Assembly: GCF_903166585.1 (NCBI RefSeq)
Contig: NZ_CAESCM010000015.1
Span: 100,333-164,332 of the forward strand
Direction of reading: 5' to 3'
Origin: Pedobacter ghigonis
GTDB lineage: Bacteria; Bacteroidota; Bacteroidia; Sphingobacteriales; Sphingobacteriaceae
Length of the DNA stretch: 64,000 nt
Under the pieces are notes generated by a model. It worked only from the letters and a program-made list of their open reading frames with translations. It had not been told where the DNA came from and ran no database searches. This document shows positions 34,864 through 42,673 of the stretch, piece after piece. A program made the translations under genes and the position numbers. Every line of letters begins with the position of its first letter. Within the stretch, counting starts at the first letter, position 1.

Positions 34864-35903
34864 TATAAATTTTTTAATACGGTTAACAGTTTGTCATTCT
34901 CTTCTTTTCTGCCCACGGTAATGCGTAAACAACCTTCGCAAAGTGTCACTTTTGAACGGTCGCGCACAATGATTCCTTCCTCTACCAGATCATCATAAAT
35001 TTTAAGTGCATCGGTTACTTCTGCCAATACAAAATTTGCATCAGAAGGATAAACTTTGGTTACGATTTCGAGTTCGTTTAAAGCGATAGATAAACGCTGT
35101 CTTTCGGCAACAGATTCTTTAATCCATTCGTTAACTTGTGAGATGTTTTTTAGCGCTTCAAAAGCTAAATCCTGCGTGGCCTGATTGATGTTATAAGGTG
35201 GCTTAATTTTGTTTAAAACATCGATCACTTTTGTTGATGAAAATGCCATGCCTAAACGCAAAGCAGCAAGTCCCCAGGCTTTCGAAAAAGTTTGTAAAAT
35301 TACCAGGTTTCCGTACTCGGTTAACTCTTGTATAAATGTTTTTTGACGGGCGTAATTGATGTAGGCTTCATCTACCACAACGATGCCATTAAAGTTGGCT
35401 AAAATCGTTTCGATATCTTCGCGGTTTATCGAATTTCCGGTCGGATTATTTGGCGAACAAATGAAAATTAATTTCGTGTTTTTATCAATCGTTTCTGCAA
35501 TCTTTTCCATGTCTAACTGGAAGTTCGGAAGCAGACTAACTTTGCGGATTTCTACATCATTTATATTCGCCGAAACTTCGTACATACCGTAAGTTGGCGG
35601 CAAAATAATTACGTTGTCTTTACCTGGATTACAGAAGGCACGAAACAATAAATCGATGGCTTCGTCGCTGCCGTTTCCTAAAAAAGTATTCTCAATGGGA
35701 ACGCCTTTTATTTTGCTTATTGCATCTTTTAAATCCAGTTGCAACGGATCCGGATAACGGTTGTAATTGGCTGGTAAAGGCGAGCCATAACTGTTCTCGT
35801 TGGCATCTAAAAAAATCGATGCCTGGCCTTTAAATTCGTCCCTTGCAGTAGAGTAGGGGCGAAGGTTTTTTATATTTTCTCGTACTAAATCGTTAATGTC
35901 CAT
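34863..35903 (-). CDS. hisC: Histidinol-phosphate aminotransferase
   Basis: A 346-residue fold type I PLP enzyme. The PLP lysine lies in LQTFSKAWGLAALRLG, with SPNNPTGN and VVDEAYINY as further cofactor motifs. It converts imidazole-acetol phosphate to histidinol phosphate. A GGTAAAA tandem repeat lies 7 bp upstream of the start. Confidence 0.97.
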   Translation of the reverse strand: MDINDLVRENIKNLRPYSTARDEFKGQASIFLDANENSYGSPLPANYNRYPDPLQLDLKDAISKIKGVPIENTFLGNGSDEAIDLLFRAFCNPGKDNVIILPPTYGMYEVSANINDVEIRKVSLLPNFQLDMEKIAETIDKNTKLIFICSPNNPTGNSINREDIETILANFNGIVVVDEAYINYARQKTFIQELTEYGNLVILQTFSKAWGLAALRLGMAFSSTKVIDVLNKIKPPYNINQATQDLAFEALKNISQVNEWIKESVAERQRLSIALNELEIVTKVYPSDANFVLAEVTDALKIYDDLVEEGIIVRDRSKVTLCEGCLRITVGRKEENDKLLTVLKNL

Positions 35904-35910
35904 TATTTGA

Positions 35911-35940
35911 GGTAAAAGGTAAAAGGTAAAAGGTAAAAGG
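35911..35940. repeat. Heptanucleotide tandem repeat before hisC
   Basis: Four exact copies of GGTAAAA plus GG (35911-35940). On the coding strand this is TTTTACC repeated, ending 7 bp before the hisC start codon, where a ribosome site would be. Confidence 0.9.
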
Positions 35941-36022
35941 GATTGGCGATTCGCCTAAAGCTTTCTACGTTATACTTTCTACAGAATTTATTGAATGATT
36001 TAATCTTATTTTCGTTTTTGTT

Positions 36023-37345
36023 TTATCCTGATTTATCTTCTGACTCCGGACTTCTGACTCCCGACTCAAAACCCAATCTGATACTCACCGCATTCTTATG
36101 CGCCTCCAATCCCTCGGCTGCAGCGAGTGTTTCAACAGTTGTACCAATGTTGTTTAAACCTTCGGTTGACAGGTGCTGAAAAGTAATTTTCTTAATAAAA
36201 GCATCAACAGAAACGCCTGAATATGCTTTAGCAAAGCCGCTGGTTGGTAAAGTATGGTTCGTACCCGAGGCATAATCGCCTGCACTTTCGGGTGTGAGGT
36301 TTCCTAAAAATACCGATCCTGCATTGGTAATCAACGGAATAAGCTTTTGGTACTGCTCAGTTGCCAATATCAGGTGTTCGGGCGCATATTCGTTTGAAAA
36401 CTGCATGGCAAGCTCGATATCATCAGCTAAAACAGCATAAGAATTATCAATTGCTTTAGCAGCTATTTCCTTTCTGGGTAGGGTAGCAAGCTGTTTTTCA
36501 ACTTCTTTAAGTGTTTTGGCTATGATTTTATTTGAAGTAGAAACCAGTATGGCCTGACTATCAGTTCCATGTTCAGCTTGCGCAAGCAGATCAGCGGCAA
36601 CAAATGACGGAATGGCAGTCTCATCGGCTACTACCAGTACTTCCGATGGACCAGCGGGCATATCGATAGCCACTTTGTTTTGTACCATGGTTTTCGCCGT
36701 GGTTACGTAGCGATTACCCGGACCAAATATCTTGTACACCTGTGGCACTGTTTCGGTGCCGAAAGCCATTGCAGCTACGGCTTGTGCACCACCAATCATG
36801 AATATTTTTTCGATACCAAGCAGCACCGCGCAATAGGCCAGATAGCAATTTGTTTTGCCATCCTGCTGCGGTGGCGAGCATACAATTATTTCTTTACAGC
36901 CCGCAAGAAGTGCTGGTGTAGCCAGCATTAAAAAGGTGCTCGGTAAAACTGCAGTTCCACCCGGAATATAAAGTCCAACCTTTTCAATTGCCCTTGCTTC
37001 GCGCCAGCAAACTACACCAGGCATAGTCTCTACTTTCTCCTCCGTTTTTAGTTGCGACTCGTGAAAGTTTTTGATGTTCTGGTAGGCTACATCGATAGCT
37101 TTTTTTGCTTCGGCCGGAATGGTAGCTGCGATGGTTTTTAATTCTGCCGCATCCAGAAAAAGTTTTTCCAGTTCAACTTTATCAAAGGTTTTTGCAAAAT
37201 TAAAAAGGGCATTATCTCCATTCTCTTTTACCGATTTTATGATGTCGGTAACGCGGCTTTCAACCAGTTTATCGTCTTCAATCTGTCTTGAACAAAGTTC
37301 TTCAATTTTTGATTTAGATAAATCCTTATAATTGTAGATTTTCAA
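36023..37345 (-). CDS. hisD: Histidinol dehydrogenase
   Basis: A 440-residue enzyme with the zinc/NAD signature around LLAQAEHGTDSQAILV, GPGNRYVTTAK and YAPEHLIL. It oxidises histidinol to histidine in two steps. The last ~15 residues (SGVRSPESEDKSG) are encoded by low-complexity GACTC-rich repeat DNA and look like a frayed extension past the normal end. Confidence 0.97.
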   Translation of the reverse strand: MKIYNYKDLSKSKIEELCSRQIEDDKLVESRVTDIIKSVKENGDNALFNFAKTFDKVELEKLFLDAAELKTIAATIPAEAKKAIDVAYQNIKNFHESQLKTEEKVETMPGVVCWREARAIEKVGLYIPGGTAVLPSTFLMLATPALLAGCKEIIVCSPPQQDGKTNCYLAYCAVLLGIEKIFMIGGAQAVAAMAFGTETVPQVYKIFGPGNRYVTTAKTMVQNKVAIDMPAGPSEVLVVADETAIPSFVAADLLAQAEHGTDSQAILVSTSNKIIAKTLKEVEKQLATLPRKEIAAKAIDNSYAVLADDIELAMQFSNEYAPEHLILATEQYQKLIPLITNAGSVFLGNLTPESAGDYASGTNHTLPTSGFAKAYSGVSVDAFIKKITFQHLSTEGLNNIGTTVETLAAAEGLEAHKNAVSIRLGFESGVRSPESEDKSG

Positions 37346-37394
37346 TGTTTTATATTTTAAAATTAACTAATAGTTAATATGAATTTAAACGATT

Positions 37395-38246
37395 TTATTT
37401 GATTATTTTCTCAATTGGCATTACTAAAATACCTTCTGCGCCAGCGGCTTTTAAGTTGTTTATTTTATCCCAGAAATCGGCTTCTGCAATTACCGAATGT
37501 ACGGCTACCCAATTCGGTTCGAAGAGTGGAACTACCGTTGGACTTTTAACACCTGGAAGTAAATCGACTACTTTTTGAAGGTTGTCTTTTGATACATTCA
37601 GTACAACATATTTGTTCGATTTTGCACTGAGTACCGAGCGGATCCTTTGCAGTAATTCTGCCACTTCCGGATTGTCGGATATGGATTTATTTCCGATTAA
37701 AACAGCCTCCGATTGCATCACATCTGCAAATGGTTTTAATCCGTTGCTCTTTAATGTTCCGCCGGTAGAAACGATATCAAAGATCGCATCACTTAAGCCT
37801 AAACCCGGACCAATTTCTACAGAGCCTGAGATTGTTCTGATATCCGATTTAATGCCTTTTTCCGTTAAGAATTTTTCGAGAATTACCGGGTAAGAAGTAG
37901 CTACAGCTTTACCATTTAGCTCTTCTAAATTTTGAATGGTACTGGTGGCCTGAACAGCAATTTTTAGAGTGCATTTTCCAAAACCGAGTTTCTGAAGATA
38001 GTCAACTTCGGCCTTGGTTTCTACAATTACGTTTTCGCCAACGATACCCAGATCGGCAATACCATCCTGTACGTATTCCGGAATATCATCATCGCGAAGG
38101 AAAAGAATTTCTAAAGGGAAATTGGTAACTGTTGAAATGAGTGAACTTTTGTAGTTTTCGAATGCTAAACCACAGTTTTTAAGGATTTCTACAGATTTTT
38201 CGTTTAACCTACCCGATTTCTGGATAGCAATTTTAAGTGTTTTCAA
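37395..38246 (-). CDS. hisG: ATP phosphoribosyltransferase, long form
   Basis: A 283-residue HisG with IAIQKSGRLNEKSVEIL, LGIVGENVIVE and GLGLSDAIFDIVSTGGTL, plus a C-terminal ACT-like regulatory domain (about 210-283, VKSPTVVPLF). The long form is self-regulating and needs no HisZ. It commits PRPP and ATP to histidine synthesis and is feedback inhibited by histidine in this class. It is the first structural gene of the operon, after the leader. Confidence 0.97.
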   Translation of the reverse strand: MKTLKIAIQKSGRLNEKSVEILKNCGLAFENYKSSLISTVTNFPLEILFLRDDDIPEYVQDGIADLGIVGENVIVETKAEVDYLQKLGFGKCTLKIAVQATSTIQNLEELNGKAVATSYPVILEKFLTEKGIKSDIRTISGSVEIGPGLGLSDAIFDIVSTGGTLKSNGLKPFADVMQSEAVLIGNKSISDNPEVAELLQRIRSVLSAKSNKYVVLNVSKDNLQKVVDLLPGVKSPTVVPLFEPNWVAVHSVIAEADFWDKINNLKAAGAEGILVMPIEKIIK

Positions 38247-38284
38247 AGTATTGAATATAGAGTGGACAAGAAATTATTTTACGG

Positions 38285-38308
38285 AAAAAACGTTTTGAAG
38301 TACAAAAC
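38285..38308 (-). terminator. Attenuator-like terminator before hisG
   Basis: On the minus strand GTTTTG (38308-38303), loop TACTT, CAAAAC (38297-38292), then G and six T residues. The stem is short, as befits a regulated terminator. It lies between the His-rich leader peptide and hisG. Confidence 0.65.
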
Positions 38309-38318
38309 AAACATATAT

Positions 38319-38336
38319 CATCGCCTATCGGCGATG
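38319..38336 (-). promoter_or_regulatory. Leader hairpin overlapping His codons of leader peptide
   Basis: Perfect 7-bp stem CATCGCC / GGCGATG with a 4-nt loop. It contains the last His codons, both Arg codons and the stop of the leader peptide, so a ribosome stalled on His codons would change its folding. Confidence 0.7.
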
Positions 38337-38372
38337 GTGCAAATGTAAGTGATGGTTCAAAGTTAAGTTCAT
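38325..38372 (-). CDS. hisL: Histidine operon leader peptide
   Basis: A 15-codon ORF, MNLTLNHHLHLHHRR, followed by TAG. Five of 15 residues are histidine, four of them in the pairs HH near the middle and end. It lies about 38 bp after the predicted transcription start and upstream of a hairpin and a T-tailed terminator, the exact layout of a transcription attenuator. Low histidine would stall the ribosome on the His codons and favour read-through into hisG. It is too short to be found by size-filtered gene callers. Confidence 0.82.
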   Translation of the reverse strand: MNLTLNHHLHLHHRR

Positions 38373-38417
38373 AAATTTATTTCTGCCAATATCAATGCTT
38401 TAGCTGATTAGCGATGG

Positions 38418-38447
38418 CAAATATAGTGTTTGAAATGGTAAAACAAA
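38418..38447 (-). promoter_or_regulatory. his operon promoter
   Basis: On the minus strand, -33 TTTG (38447-38444), an 18-bp spacer, and -7 TATATTTG (38425-38418). This is a full match to the Bacteroidota primary sigma factor consensus. It would start transcription near 38411. Confidence 0.82.
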
Positions 38448-38450
38448 AAA

Positions 38451-38473
38451 TAATGGCACTTAATTTGCCATTA
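38451..38473. promoter_or_regulatory. Dyad next to his promoter
   Basis: Arms TAATGGCA and TGCCATTA (8 bp, perfect) with a 7-bp spacer, directly upstream of the -33 element in the gap between the divergent his operon and the L,D-transpeptidase gene. It could be a regulator site or a terminator hairpin. Confidence 0.55.
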
Positions 38474-38523
38474 TGCTGTTTTTATTGCCAACAACACTTA
38501 TTTTGTATTAAATTTTTAACAAA

Positions 38524-40086
38524 TTGAAAAAGTTTCGCTTTCTGGTTTTGCCCTTTGTGCTGTTCATTTCTGCTTGCGGATGGTTTAAAAGCCCACCTGA
38601 GATTGGAAAAGTATTGTCTGAGCATTTTAAGAACAAAATGTACAAAGATTTTGATACTGTAGCTTACGACAGCATTTTTGTTAAAACAATGGATAGTCTT
38701 TCGGGCAAATTCATAAATCCGAAAACCATTAAGGCATTTTATAACCATAACTTTAACGAACCTAAGCTGGTTGCCCGCTTTTATATTGATGGAGAGCTCG
38801 ATTCGCTGGTGTCTTATTTAAATGAAAGTGAGGTGCATGGTTTCAATCCCAAAATATTTAAAGGCGATGAGATAACTGACTTATTGGAGCTGTTAACCGC
38901 TAATAAATTTAAGAAAGTGGAGGAGAGCTATCCGGTAATTGCAAAACTCGAACTTTTATCGGCTAATGCTTATTTAAATTATACCAATTATTTGAAATAT
39001 GGTGTGGTAAATCCACGTAATATTTTCTCGCGTTATTACATCAAAGTGGGGCGGCCTGATAGTGCCGGAATGCTGCAACTTTTAGATGCAAAAAATCTGG
39101 TTGATAACCTGAAATCAGCGCAGCCAAAATCACCGCAATATAAGGCTTTGCAGTCTGCATATTTGAGTGCAAATTCTGATGCAGAAAAGCGGATTTTATT
39201 GCTGAATATGGAGCGCTTTAGATGGCAAATGCCAGCCACCGGAAATAACTATGTACAGGTAAATATTCCCGACTTTAGATTAACCTGGCTGGATAACCTG
39301 GATACCGTAATTTCGATGAAAGTTTGTGTTGGCGGTAAGCGCGAAAACGGTTACGAAGATAAGCTAAAAGCCTTTGCAAAATCGGGCAATTTAGACGATA
39401 AACCGAAGAACCACGAAACGCCATTATTGTTTAGTAAAATCAATTCTATTCAAGCCAACCCGATATGGAATATTCCGGTAAGTATTGCCCAAAGTGAAAT
39501 CTACTGGATGGCCCGAAAGGATCCTTTTTATTTATCGAACAGTAATATTAAAGTTTACTACAAAGATAAGCTGATCGGAGAGCCAGATACCATTAACTGG
39601 AACCGCTATTCGAGAGATAAATTGCCTTTTAAATTTAAGCAGGGTTCGGGTGGTGGAAACGCCCTTGGCAAGTTCAAATTTATTTTTGATAACAGCTCGA
39701 GCATTTACCTGCACGATACCAATAATAAGAATGGATTCAATTTAACCAACCGTGCCATTAGCCATGGTTGTGTGCGGATTGAAAAACCTTTAGAGTTTGC
39801 CGAATTGTTGGTGAAAGATAGTTACACCTACGATAAGCTGAGGGCCGAAGTAGATTTGCCTCCAATTGATAGTACGCATGTAAAATGGTACAAAAAACGC
39901 ATGGCCCAAAAAGCCGATACACTTAAAACCTTTCAGTTGAAACCAGCCTGGTTTGCGCCTAAAGATCCGGTACCTTTAATCATTACCTATATAACAGCCT
40001 GGGTGCAGAACGATAGGGTAGAATATCGCCCGGATGTTTACGGAATGGACGAAAAACTTTGGGCTGCCATGAAAAAGTATCGATAA
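38524..40086 (+). CDS. Lipoprotein L,D-transpeptidase (YkuD domain)
   Basis: A 520-residue envelope enzyme. The N-terminus (MKKFRFLVLPFVLFISACGW) is a lipoprotein signal with lipobox ISAC. Residues about 240-450 are a YkuD domain ending in SHGCVRI, with catalytic Cys416 and His414. It links peptidoglycan stems or attaches proteins by 3-3 cross-links. The layout is like the YcbB/LdtD group. The start codon is TTG at 38524, chosen because the signal peptide begins there; no nearby ATG fits. Confidence 0.88.
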   Translation: MKKFRFLVLPFVLFISACGWFKSPPEIGKVLSEHFKNKMYKDFDTVAYDSIFVKTMDSLSGKFINPKTIKAFYNHNFNEPKLVARFYIDGELDSLVSYLNESEVHGFNPKIFKGDEITDLLELLTANKFKKVEESYPVIAKLELLSANAYLNYTNYLKYGVVNPRNIFSRYYIKVGRPDSAGMLQLLDAKNLVDNLKSAQPKSPQYKALQSAYLSANSDAEKRILLLNMERFRWQMPATGNNYVQVNIPDFRLTWLDNLDTVISMKVCVGGKRENGYEDKLKAFAKSGNLDDKPKNHETPLLFSKINSIQANPIWNIPVSIAQSEIYWMARKDPFYLSNSNIKVYYKDKLIGEPDTINWNRYSRDKLPFKFKQGSGGGNALGKFKFIFDNSSSIYLHDTNNKNGFNLTNRAISHGCVRIEKPLEFAELLVKDSYTYDKLRAEVDLPPIDSTHVKWYKKRMAQKADTLKTFQLKPAWFAPKDPVPLIITYITAWVQNDRVEYRPDVYGMDEKLWAAMKKYR

Positions 40087-40105
40087 GAAAGCTTTATTTT
40101 GCACC

Positions 40106-40510
40106 ATGCAAGAAAATCCAACCTTCAACCACCAGGCCGATTTGGTAAACAGCGCAATTCGTTTTATCAACTCGTGGTTTAAGCAATCTAAAACCATCAC
40201 TGCAGAACTTAGCAATTTCTTTATTCTTCCGGGAAATAAAGTGATTGGCAAAGATGTGATTGTTGCCCGGTTGAAAGGAATTTTCGGTCGGTCAGATGAA
40301 TACGTTGGCGGGAGGTACGATATCATCGATGTAAATTTCGAACTGATGGGCGTAGAAAAAGGGATGGGCTTTGTTGAGGGAGTTGCTGGTTTCAGGGCGG
40401 TATTAAAAAATGAATCGAAAATTATCAGCGGTCCGTTTAAACTGTACTTTGCACTTCAAAACGGAAGCTGGAAGATTGTAAATATCGAATTTCCTGGCTT
40501 TGCTTATTAA
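40106..40510 (+). CDS. NTF2-like (SnoaL-type) protein
   Basis: A 134-residue protein with the pattern AIRFINSWFKQSKTI, helix-helix-strand elements and ending FALQNGSWKIVNIEFPG, typical of the NTF2-like alpha+beta cone fold (SnoaL). Function cannot be told. It is 19 bp after the transpeptidase gene and probably co-transcribed. Confidence 0.6.
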   Translation: MQENPTFNHQADLVNSAIRFINSWFKQSKTITAELSNFFILPGNKVIGKDVIVARLKGIFGRSDEYVGGRYDIIDVNFELMGVEKGMGFVEGVAGFRAVLKNESKIISGPFKLYFALQNGSWKIVNIEFPGFAY

Positions 40511-40545
40511 ATAATCCATCATTTCTGCTTAACCGATATCTTTTT

Positions 40546-40573
40546 TAGATTTGTGTTTCTTTTACACAAATCT
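40546..40573 (+). promoter_or_regulatory. Predicted NrtR operator overlapping nrtR promoter
   Basis: Perfect 10-bp arms AGATTTGTGT / ACACAAATCT (40547-40556, 40564-40573), spacer 7 bp. The left arm contains TAGATTTG (40546-40553), a full -7 element, so binding would block the promoter. It ends 2 bp before the nrtR ATG, implying autoregulation and a near-leaderless transcript. Confidence 0.75.
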
Positions 40574-40575
40574 TT

Positions 40576-41268
40576 ATGATCAATCAGAATATTAAAATCG
40601 CTGTCGATGCCATTGTTTTTGGCTACGAAAAAAACGTGCTTTACGTTTTGGCCGTTCAACAAAAATACGGGGTGTTTAAAGATAGGTGGGTTTTGCCCGG
40701 CGGTTTTATCAAAGATGATGAATCACTAATTGATGCAGTTAAACGAGAGTTGCAGGAAGAGGCAGGTATCAGGGTAAATTATTTAGAGCAACTGAGTACA
40801 TTTGGCGATGAGGTAAATCGCGATTCCCGCGGACGGGTAATCTCAGTCGCCTATTTTGCCCTGGTTAATCCACAAAATTTTATGCTTAAAGCCGATACCG
40901 ACGCAAAAGATGCCCGTTGGTTTCCGGTTGATGAGGTTCCGGTACTGGGCTACGACCATAATGAAATGGTAAAACTGGCGCACAAAAGATTAAAAGCCAA
41001 ATTAACCTATCAGCCTATAGGTTTCGATCTGTTAGATGACGAATTCCTTTTCTCCGATCTCGAAAATTTGTATTGCTCAATTCTTGAACGCGATATTGAC
41101 AGGAGAAATTTCAGAAAAAAAATACTAAGTTTTGGTATCATTACCGAAACGGATAGGATGGTTAAAACTAGCTCCAGTGGTCGGCCGGGTAAGTTATTTA
41201 AGTTCGATAAAGCCAAATACGACCAGTTGTTGCAAGAAGATTTTCAGTTTGAAATAAAGTTTGCGTAA
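40576..41268 (+). CDS. nrtR: NrtR-like Nudix-domain transcriptional regulator
   Basis: A 230-residue protein: Nudix domain (1-140) plus winged-helix DNA-binding domain (about 150-230, RRNFRKKILSFGIITETD, SGRPGKLFKF). NrtR-type regulators control NAD metabolism and are released from DNA by ADP-ribose or related metabolites. The Nudix box at residues 43-65 is complete (G, E49, RE at 57-58, EE at 61-62, G64), so hydrolase activity may be kept. The genes downstream concern PRPP, NAD and ADP-ribose, and matching palindromes sit at its own promoter and at that of prs. Confidence 0.88.
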   Translation: MINQNIKIAVDAIVFGYEKNVLYVLAVQQKYGVFKDRWVLPGGFIKDDESLIDAVKRELQEEAGIRVNYLEQLSTFGDEVNRDSRGRVISVAYFALVNPQNFMLKADTDAKDARWFPVDEVPVLGYDHNEMVKLAHKRLKAKLTYQPIGFDLLDDEFLFSDLENLYCSILERDIDRRNFRKKILSFGIITETDRMVKTSSSGRPGKLFKFDKAKYDQLLQEDFQFEIKFA

Positions 41269-41280
41269 AAATAACGCAAA
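41260..41280 (+). promoter_or_regulatory. Second NrtR-operator-like palindrome
   Basis: TTTGCGT (41260-41266), 7 bp, ACGCAAA (41274-41280), a perfect dyad overlapping the nrtR stop codon. It lies 33 bp before the third site, so a looped or cooperative arrangement is possible. Confidence 0.7.
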
Positions 41281-41286
41281 TAATAT

Positions 41287-41333
41287 TTTGACTATCGAAA
41301 AGTGTTTTTATATTTGTGTAATTAATACGCAAA
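41287..41333 (+). promoter_or_regulatory. Promoter and NrtR operator of the NAD/ADP-ribose cluster
   Basis: -33 TTTG (41287-41290), 18-bp spacer, -7 TATATTTG (41309-41316), a full consensus match. TTTGTGT (41313-41319), 7 bp, ACGCAAA (41327-41333) overlaps the -7 and expected start point, one wobble away from a perfect dyad. The prs ATG follows at 41337. Confidence 0.8.
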
Positions 41334-41336
41334 TAT

Positions 41337-42170
41337 ATGATCAACTTAGATAAAAATTTCAGCCCGCTAGGCACAGAAAATGCTGTTCAGTTTCAAACTT
41401 TCGTATTTGCCGGTGGCGAACCGCACATTAAAATAAGTGGCAGTTTCGATCCCGTATCGGCTGTGCAGCTTACACACCGCATTAATTCTTTCAACGATCT
41501 GGGTTTAATCTGTACCACTGTTGATGCATTAAAGCGAATGGGGGTTAAGGCGATTAAGTTGTTTGTTCCTTATTTTCCGGCTGCAAGGCAAGACCGGGTA
41601 ATGATACCGGGCGAGCCTTTAACGGTTAAAGTTTATGCCGATATCATTAATGCACTTGGTCTTGATAACGTAACTGTTTTCGATCCGCATTCGGAGGTTA
41701 CACCAGCTTTGTTAAATAACTGCACGGTAATTCCAAATCACGTTTTTATTCAAAAAGTTGTTGCACAAATTGGAGAAGCGGTAAAACTGATTTCTCCTGA
41801 TGGCGGTGCCTTGAAGAAAATTTATAAAGTTTCTGAATTTCTGGGTGGTGGAGAGGTGGTAGAGTGCTCGAAAAGCAGGGATGTTAAAACCGGCAAATTA
41901 TCGGGATTTAAAGTTTATGCCGACGATTTAAAAGGGGCAGATTGTTTAATCGTAGATGATATATGCGATGGCGGTGGAACCTTTATAGGCCTTGCCGAAG
42001 AACTTAAAAATAAAAATGCCGGCCATTTATACCTGGCCATTAGCCACGGTATTTTTAGTAAAGGCTTTAGCGAACTAAGCAAACATTTTGATCAGATTTT
42101 TACCACCGATTCTATCAAAGAAATTGACCATACCGGTGTAATACAGCTAAAATTAGCAGATATTTTATAA
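41337..42170 (+). CDS. Prs-like pyrophosphokinase (PRPP or ADPR-PP synthetase)
   Basis: A 277-residue member of the ribose-phosphate pyrophosphokinase family, about 35 residues shorter than standard Prs. It keeps PYFPAARQDRVMIPGEPLT and the phosphoribosyl loop VDDICDGGGTF (Asp207-Asp208), but has FAGGEPHI where housekeeping Prs has FSDGE and FDPHSEV where it has DLHAEQ. The classical reaction makes PRPP from ribose 5-phosphate. In NARP1 pathways a Prs homologue (Adps) instead pyrophosphorylates ADP-ribose. The partner NAMPT-like gene at the far end of the cluster fits either. It is first in the operon, behind a full promoter and operator. Confidence 0.82.
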   Translation: MINLDKNFSPLGTENAVQFQTFVFAGGEPHIKISGSFDPVSAVQLTHRINSFNDLGLICTTVDALKRMGVKAIKLFVPYFPAARQDRVMIPGEPLTVKVYADIINALGLDNVTVFDPHSEVTPALLNNCTVIPNHVFIQKVVAQIGEAVKLISPDGGALKKIYKVSEFLGGGEVVECSKSRDVKTGKLSGFKVYADDLKGADCLIVDDICDGGGTFIGLAEELKNKNAGHLYLAISHGIFSKGFSELSKHFDQIFTTDSIKEIDHTGVIQLKLADIL

Positions 42171-42176
42171 AGAAAG

Positions 42177-42662
42177 ATGAAAACCATTAATCCACCGAAG
42201 GTTATTTCTGCATCTGATGTTTCGTTATTCCTTGCCGGTACCATTGATATGGGGAATGCTGAGAATTGGCAACAGAAATTTATCGATCGGGCAAATGTGG
42301 AGAAAATGTTGGATAATGTAATTGTTTTCAATCCGCGCAGGGCATCCTGGGATCATAGCTGGACGCAGTCGATCGAAAATGCCCAATTTAACGAGCAGGT
42401 TAACTGGGAACTGGATGCGATGGAAAAGGTAGATGTGATTTTGTTATTCCTGGATGCTAATTCCAAATCTCCCATTTCGATTATGGAGTTAGGCTTATTT
42501 GCCGATTCTGGTAAATTAATGGTTTGTTGTGAAGACGGGTTTTGGAAAAAAGGCAATGTTGATATTGTTTGTAAAAGAAAAGGTATCGATCAATACAAAA
42601 CATTTGATGAGTTGGGTACTGCAGTAATTGCGAGGCTTAGAAAATTAACTGATATTAAATAA
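42177..42662 (+). CDS. Nucleoside 2-deoxyribosyltransferase-like protein
   Basis: A 161-residue Rossmann-like protein with SLFLAGTIDMGNAENWQ, VFNPRRASWD, NEQVNWELDAMEKVDVILLFL and SPISIMELGLFADSGK. The glutamate in MELG is the expected nucleophile of this superfamily, which cleaves N-glycosidic bonds of nucleosides or nucleotides. In a NAD/ADP-ribose cluster it could act on a nicotinamide or adenine glycosidic bond; this is inference. It starts 6 bp after prs. Confidence 0.8.
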   Translation: MKTINPPKVISASDVSLFLAGTIDMGNAENWQQKFIDRANVEKMLDNVIVFNPRRASWDHSWTQSIENAQFNEQVNWELDAMEKVDVILLFLDANSKSPISIMELGLFADSGKLMVCCEDGFWKKGNVDIVCKRKGIDQYKTFDELGTAVIARLRKLTDIK

Positions 42663-42673
42663 ACACAAAAAGG

